Assembly (NCBI GenBank): GCA_026168605.1
Contig: JAPFDX010000001.1
Coordinates: 300,859 to 364,858 of the forward strand
Length of the DNA: 64,000 nt
Source: Roseburia sp.
Lineage (GTDB): Bacteria > Bacillota > Clostridia > Lachnospirales > Lachnospiraceae
Reading direction: 5' to 3'
Shown here: positions 60,333 to 64,000 of the stretch, piece after piece
How the letters are laid out: each line of letters begins with the position of its first letter
Position numbering within the stretch: position 1 is the stretch's first letter
Program-made: the position numbers and the translations under genes
The notes under the pieces: generated by a model
The model's database searches: none
Seen by the model: the letters and a program-made list of their open reading frames with translations, nothing else
Told to the model about the DNA's origin: nothing

Positions 60333-62750
60333 CTATTTGCGCAGCTCTGCTCCCATCTCCGTAAGCGCCGCCACGATCTTCTGCATTGCACCCGTGATGT
60401 CCGCCTCCTCGAGATTGCGGTCCTTTGCGCGGAAGGACAGAGAGTAAGCGATCGACTTGTAGCCCGGCTTGATCTGCGTGCCCTCATAGATATCGAACAG
60501 CTCATAGTTCTCGAGCAGACTGCCGCCCTTCTCGTCGAACACCCGCTCAATATCGCCCGCCAGAATATGCTTTGGCACGACCATCGAAATATCTCTCGTC
60601 GCGGCAGGGAATTTTGCGATACCCTCGTATTTGTGGTCAAAGGTCGCACAACACACGATCTGTGGCATATCCAGAACCGCCACATATGCGCGCTCCTTGA
60701 TGGAATAATTTGCCGCAACGACCGGATGCACCTCGCCCAGATAGCCGATCACCGCACCGTCATAGATCACGTTTGCCTGGCGTCCCGGATGGAGGAAAGA
60801 ACGTCCGGCGTCAGGGTCATACTGCGCCTTTGCCGTCATTCCAACCTTATACAAAAACTCCTCGATCACGCCCTTCATCGTATAAAAATCGCCGTCACCG
60901 TACATACCGAGCGTAAACTGCATCCGCTCCTCGGGCAGCTCCGTGACCGGAATCTGCTTCGGCAGATAAATGTTTCCGAGCTCGTAGAGACGGACATTTT
61001 TGTTTCTGCGGTTAAAGTTTGTGGAGAGCGAGGTCAGCATACCGTTGAGCGACACCGTCCGCATAATGGAGAAATCCTCACCGAGCGGATTGGTGATCTC
61101 GACCGCCTGACGCAGCGGGGAATCCGCCGCGATCAGCAGCTTGTCAAACACCTTCGGGCTCTCGAATGAATATGTCATGCCCTGCGAGAAACCGCAGAAT
61201 TCTGCGATCTCCCTTGCGACACTCTCGATGCGGAGCTTAAAGGAGAGCTTTCCCGTCGTCGCCTCGCCGCTCGGCAGCGTGGTCGGGATCTTGTCGTAGC
61301 CGAAGAATCTTGCGACCTCCTCTGCCAGATCCGCACTGCATTCCAGATCCTGTCTAAAAGACGGAATCACTACCTCATTTTTTTCCTTATCATAGCCAAG
61401 CTCCAGACGCTCAAAGTAGGAGAGCATCGTCTCCGGTGCGATCTCTGTCCCCAGCAGACGGTTGTATTTCTCCGGCTCAAATGGGATTCTTCTGCCCTCT
61501 CTTTTCTCCGGGTAGACATCGACAACGCCGCCGACCACCTCGCCCGCGCCGAGCTCCTCGATGAGCTGGCAGGCGCGGTTCATCGCCTCAATGGCATTGT
61601 TCGGATCCAGACCCTTCTCAAACTTGGAGGAAGCGTCCGTCCTAAGCCCGATCTTCTTGGCAGAAAGGCGGATGTTCGTGCCGTCAAAGCAGGCCGCCTC
61701 AAACAGCATCGTCTTCACGCCGTCCGTGATCATGGAATTCTCGCCGCCCATGATGCCCGCGATGCCGACCGGTTTCTCGCCGTCACAGATCATCAGGACG
61801 GAATCGTCAAGCGTGCGCTCCTGCCCGTCCAGAGTCACAAACTTCTCGTCTTTTGACGCGCGTCTGACAACGATCTCACCCCCTGCGATCGTGTCGAGAT
61901 CGTAGGCGTGCATCGGCTGTCCGTACTCCTCCATCACATAGTTGGTGATATCCACAATGTTGTTGATCGGACGGATGCCCTGCGCGCGCAGTCTCTGCTG
62001 CATCCATTCCGGCGACGGCGCGATTTTAATATTTTTGACAACTCTCGCCGTATATCTGGAGCAGAGGTCCGTGTCCTGTACACGCACCCTGATGTAGTCG
62101 TTGACGTCTCCGTCACTTCCGGTCTCCGTGACAACCGGAGGCACAAACTCCCTGCCAAATGTTGCGGCTGCCTCACGCGCGATCCCAAGCACTGCGAAGC
62201 AGTCCACGCGGTTGGATGTGATCTCATACTCCACCACAACGTCGTCAAGCCCAAGATAGCTCACTGCACTCTCTCCCACCGGCGCATCCTCCGGCAGAAG
62301 ATACAGACCGTTCTCCGGTGCAAGCGGGAACATATCTCTGGTGGAGCCGAGCTCCTCGATGGAGCACATCATGCCATCCGACTCCACGCCGCGCAGCTTT
62401 CCTTTTTTGATCCGGATGCCTCCCTCGGTTTTACTTCCGTCGTGACCTCCGGCAACCCTGCCGCCGTCCAAAACGACCGGGACCTTGCAGCCCTCCGTCA
62501 CATTCGGTGCACCCGTGACGATCTGTATCGTCTCCGTGCCGACGTCCACCTGGCAGATCACCAGTTTGTCTGCATCCGGATGGCGCTCGATGTTCTTCAC
62601 CTGACCGATCACGATCTTCTCCAGATCCTCGTCCATGCGCTCATATCCCTCCACCTTAGAGCCGGATAATGTCATGGCGTCCATGTATTCCTGCGGGGTC
62701 ACTTCCAATCCCGGAACTAAATCTTTGATCCATTTCAATGATGTTTTCAT
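60333..62750 (-). CDS. pheT: Phenylalanine-tRNA ligase beta subunit
   Basis: 805 residues. In order: the EMAP/tRNA-binding fold (residues 40-150; [25 protein letters not shown]), the B3/B4 editing region ([28 protein letters not shown]), B5 ([35 protein letters not shown]), the catalytic-like core and the C-terminal anticodon-binding domain ([14 protein letters not shown]). The ATG at 62748-62750 is preferred since relatives begin [13 protein letters not shown] and GGAGG lies 10 bases upstream. It forms the alpha2beta2 enzyme with PheS. Confidence 0.97.
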   Translation of the reverse strand: MKTSLKWIKDLVPGLEVTPQEYMDAMTLSGSKVEGYERMDEDLEKIVIGQVKNIERHPDADKLVICQVDVGTETIQIVTGAPNVTEGCKVPVVLDGGRVAGGHDGSKTEGGIRIKKGKLRGVESDGMMCSIEELGSTRDMFPLAPENGLYLLPEDAPVGESAVSYLGLDDVVVEYEITSNRVDCFAVLGIAREAAATFGREFVPPVVTETGSDGDVNDYIRVRVQDTDLCSRYTARVVKNIKIAPSPEWMQQRLRAQGIRPINNIVDITNYVMEEYGQPMHAYDLDTIAGGEIVVRRASKDEKFVTLDGQERTLDDSVLMICDGEKPVGIAGIMGGENSMITDGVKTMLFEAACFDGTNIRLSAKKIGLRTDASSKFEKGLDPNNAIEAMNRACQLIEELGAGEVVGGVVDVYPEKREGRRIPFEPEKYNRLLGTEIAPETMLSYFERLELGYDKEKNEVVIPSFRQDLECSADLAEEVARFFGYDKIPTTLPSGEATTGKLSFKLRIESVAREIAEFCGFSQGMTYSFESPKVFDKLLIAADSPLRQAVEITNPLGEDFSIMRTVSLNGMLTSLSTNFNRRNKNVRLYELGNIYLPKQIPVTELPEERMQFTLGMYGDGDFYTMKGVIEEFLYKVGMTAKAQYDPDAGRSFLHPGRQANVIYDGAVIGYLGEVHPVVAANYSIKERAYVAVLDMPQIVCCATFDHKYEGIAKFPAATRDISMVVPKHILAGDIERVFDEKGGSLLENYELFDIYEGTQIKPGYKSIAYSLSFRAKDRNLEEADITGAMQKIVAALTEMGAELRK

Positions 62751-62772
62751 ACTAATCATTCCTCCATTCCGA

Positions 62773-63792
62773 CTAAAACTGTCCCAGGAATCTCTGGTCG
62801 TTCTCGTATAACAGACGCATATCGTCGATTTCATATTTGAGCAGCGCGATGCGCTCAAGTCCCATGCCAAAGGCAAATCCCGAGTACTTCTCCGGGTCGA
62901 TACCGCTCATCTTTAAAACGCGCGGATGCACCATGCCGCATCCCAGGATCTCGATCCAGCCCTCGCCCTTACAGAAACGGCAGCCCTTTCCGCCGCACTT
63001 AAAGCAGGTGACGTCCATCTCCGCGGACGGCTCGGTAAACGGGAAATGATGCGGACGGAATTTTACCTTCGTGTCCTCCCCGAAAAGCTCGCGCGCGAAC
63101 TCTGCCAGCGTTCCCTTTAAATCTGCAAAAGTGATATGCCTATCGATGACAAGTCCCTCGATCTGGTGGAAGGACGGGGAATGTGTCGCGTCCACCTCGT
63201 CGGAGCGGAACACGCGTCCCGGCGCGATCATGCGGATCGGAAGTTTCCCCTTCTCCATCTCGCGCACCTGGACAGGTGAGGTCTGGGTGCGGAGCACGAT
63301 CTTGTCATTGATATAGAAGGTATCCTGCTCATCCTTTGCCGGATGGTTCGCCGGAATATTCAGCGCCTCGAAGTTATAGTAGTCATACTCGACCTCCGGT
63401 CCCTCCACGACCTCGTAGCCCATTCCGGTGAAAATGCGCTCCACCTCCTCGAGGGCAATCGTGTTCGGATGGCGGTGGCCGACATTATTTTTCTTCGCCG
63501 GAAGGGTCACGTCGATGACCTCCTGTTTCAGCTTCAGCTCAAGTTCCGCCGCCTCAAGCTTCGCCTTTGTCTCCTCCAGCATCCGCTCGATGCTCTCTCT
63601 CGTCTCATTGACGAGCTGTCCGACCAGCGGGCGCTCCTCGGGGCTGACATCCTTCATGCTCTTTAACACCGCCGTCAGTTCGCCCTTCTTTCCGAGGATC
63701 GCCACGCGGACGTCGTTTAGTCTGCCCAGATCCTTCGACTCACTGATCTGGCGCATTGCTTCTTCCCTGATTTTTTGAAGTTTCTCTTTCAT
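62773..63792 (-). CDS. pheS: Phenylalanine-tRNA ligase alpha subunit
   Basis: 339 residues. A coiled-coil N-terminus (residues 1-85) is followed by class II synthetase motifs: [24 protein letters not shown] (motif 1 area), [23 protein letters not shown] (motif 2), and [22 protein letters not shown] (motif 3). The [17 protein letters not shown] cysteine cluster near 257 is typical of Firmicute PheS. Two ATGs are adjacent; the second (63790-63792) is better spaced from AAAAGGAG. No T-box is seen in the 205 bases upstream that are visible. Confidence 0.96.
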   Translation of the reverse strand: MKEKLQKIREEAMRQISESKDLGRLNDVRVAILGKKGELTAVLKSMKDVSPEERPLVGQLVNETRESIERMLEETKAKLEAAELELKLKQEVIDVTLPAKKNNVGHRHPNTIALEEVERIFTGMGYEVVEGPEVEYDYYNFEALNIPANHPAKDEQDTFYINDKIVLRTQTSPVQVREMEKGKLPIRMIAPGRVFRSDEVDATHSPSFHQIEGLVIDRHITFADLKGTLAEFARELFGEDTKVKFRPHHFPFTEPSAEMDVTCFKCGGKGCRFCKGEGWIEILGCGMVHPRVLKMSGIDPEKYSGFAFGMGLERIALLKYEIDDMRLLYENDQRFLGQF

Positions 63793-63823
63793 CATAGACT
63801 CCTTTTCTCATATTCTGTCAATG

Positions 63824-63851
63824 CACATACAGTTTCGTTCTGCTTTATCAA
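63824..63851 (-). promoter_or_regulatory. Weak sigma-A-like promoter candidate for pheST-queA
   Basis: Minus-strand TTGATA (63846-63851), 16 bases, TATGTG (63824-63829), about 31 bases before the ATG. It lies after the palindromic terminator-like block. Confidence 0.3.
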
Positions 63852-63861
63852 GTAAAAGAAC

Positions 63862-63918
63862 AAAAGTGTGCTTCGCACACCCTCGCGCTGTAATAAACTC
63901 TAAATGAAGCACACTTTT
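63862..63918 (-). terminator. Nested hairpin with U-rich tail upstream of pheS
   Basis: AAAAGTGTGCTTC (63862-63874) is exactly complementary to GAAGCACACTTTT (63906-63918). Inside, GTGTGC-TTC-GCACAC (63866-63880) forms a short hairpin. On the minus strand TTTTGTTCTTTT follows, so it can terminate an upstream transcript from beyond the edge. Confidence 0.55.
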
Positions 63919-64000
63919 GCCGCGCCGAGCATGATTGCGCAGCAATACTTCCGCTCATGCGAGTGCGCATTCTCACACGAAGTGTGTTTTGTGACATAGG
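63919..64000. repeat. Palindrome-dense intergenic segment
   Basis: Contains ATTGC-GCA-GCAAT (63934-63946), CACAC-GAA-GTGTG (63974-63986) and short TGCGCA elements in a row. It is non-coding and runs to the window edge. It resembles a dispersed intergenic palindromic repeat; other copies are not visible in this window. Confidence 0.4.

Noticed and set aside
63816..63821. TTGACA as the pheS promoter
   Set aside because: A -10 at normal spacing would lie on the ATG; a weaker pair further upstream fits better.
63796..64000. T-box leader for pheST
   Set aside because: No AGGGTGGNACCGCG-type T-box sequence or specifier-loop pattern is visible in the minus-strand sequence available.
1..64000. CRISPR arrays, insertion sequences, prophage or rRNA/tRNA genes
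   Set aside because: No regularly spaced repeats, transposase or phage genes, or RNA gene sequences were seen.

Overview
The window is 64 kb of chromosome from a low-to-mid GC anaerobic Firmicute. It is most likely a spore-forming member of the Lachnospiraceae/Clostridia. This is inferred from the gene repertoire and order (mutSL-miaA-ynbB-radC-mreBC, yqfCD-phoH-ybeY, pheST-queA, rex, fhs-folD, YqfC/YqfD/SpoVB/BofC-like sporulation proteins, an O-acetylhomoserine sulfhydrylase, a high-cysteine 'HCB'-type small protein) and from the strong AGGAGG-type ribosome binding sites. No species is claimed. There are no rRNA or tRNA genes, insertion sequences, prophages or CRISPR arrays. Coding density is very high, no gap without a gene exceeds about 290 bases, and most genes are on the minus strand, so the map reads right to left.

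Right to left. 64000-59278: a palindrome-rich intergenic block, then pheS-pheT-queA. 59180-56064: a PilZ protein, then ptsI-ptsH-cutC behind a perfect sigma-A promoter and a leader that can fold into a terminator or a competing hairpin. 54961-56058: prephenate dehydrogenase (plus strand). 54674-51236: an EF-G-like GTPase and a secreted propeller-like protein. 51210-48813: small plus-strand genes (a Cys/Gly-rich protein and two small helical proteins) preceded by sequences resembling sigma-K and sigma-E promoters, a 48-residue minus-strand ORF too short for routine calling, and a divergent receiver-domain protein. 48770-44868: icd, an ABC-F ATPase, then rex with its own promoter and a good Rex operator. 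44793-41695: NAD(P)HX repair enzyme, alanine racemase and an antitoxin-less MazF. 41604-39444: a CorC-type CBS membrane protein and yebC. 39403-35579: a two-component system followed by two paralogous PepSY proteins behind an operator-like direct repeat. 34560-35459: a ROK kinase (plus). 34398-31633: metY-glgA. 31537-23507: a ClpP-like TepA protein, then uppP-ftsK-fhs-folD and a TPR protein. 22773-23462: a small zinc-ribbon membrane protein (plus). 22689-11812: rlmH, a DUF4026-like protein, a membrane lipase, rsmH, pyrimidine-nucleoside phosphorylase, yqfC-yqfD-phoH-ybeY-spoVB and a BofC-like protein. 11752-1: two flavoproteins, mutS, mutL, miaA, ynbB, radC, mreB and the start of mreC.

Most of this is housekeeping: translation and RNA modification, mismatch repair, cell shape and division, one-carbon metabolism, PTS sugar uptake and redox sensing. 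The least explained part is the small-gene cluster at 48.8-51.2 kb. Its promoter-like sequences suggest mother-cell expression during sporulation, and its products are unassigned. Other items worth checking are the ptsI leader, an HPr without Ser46, SD-less starts for rlmH and yqfC placed right after their -10 elements, and the RR/HK-PepSY direct repeat. All promoter, operator and hairpin calls were made by eye against consensus.
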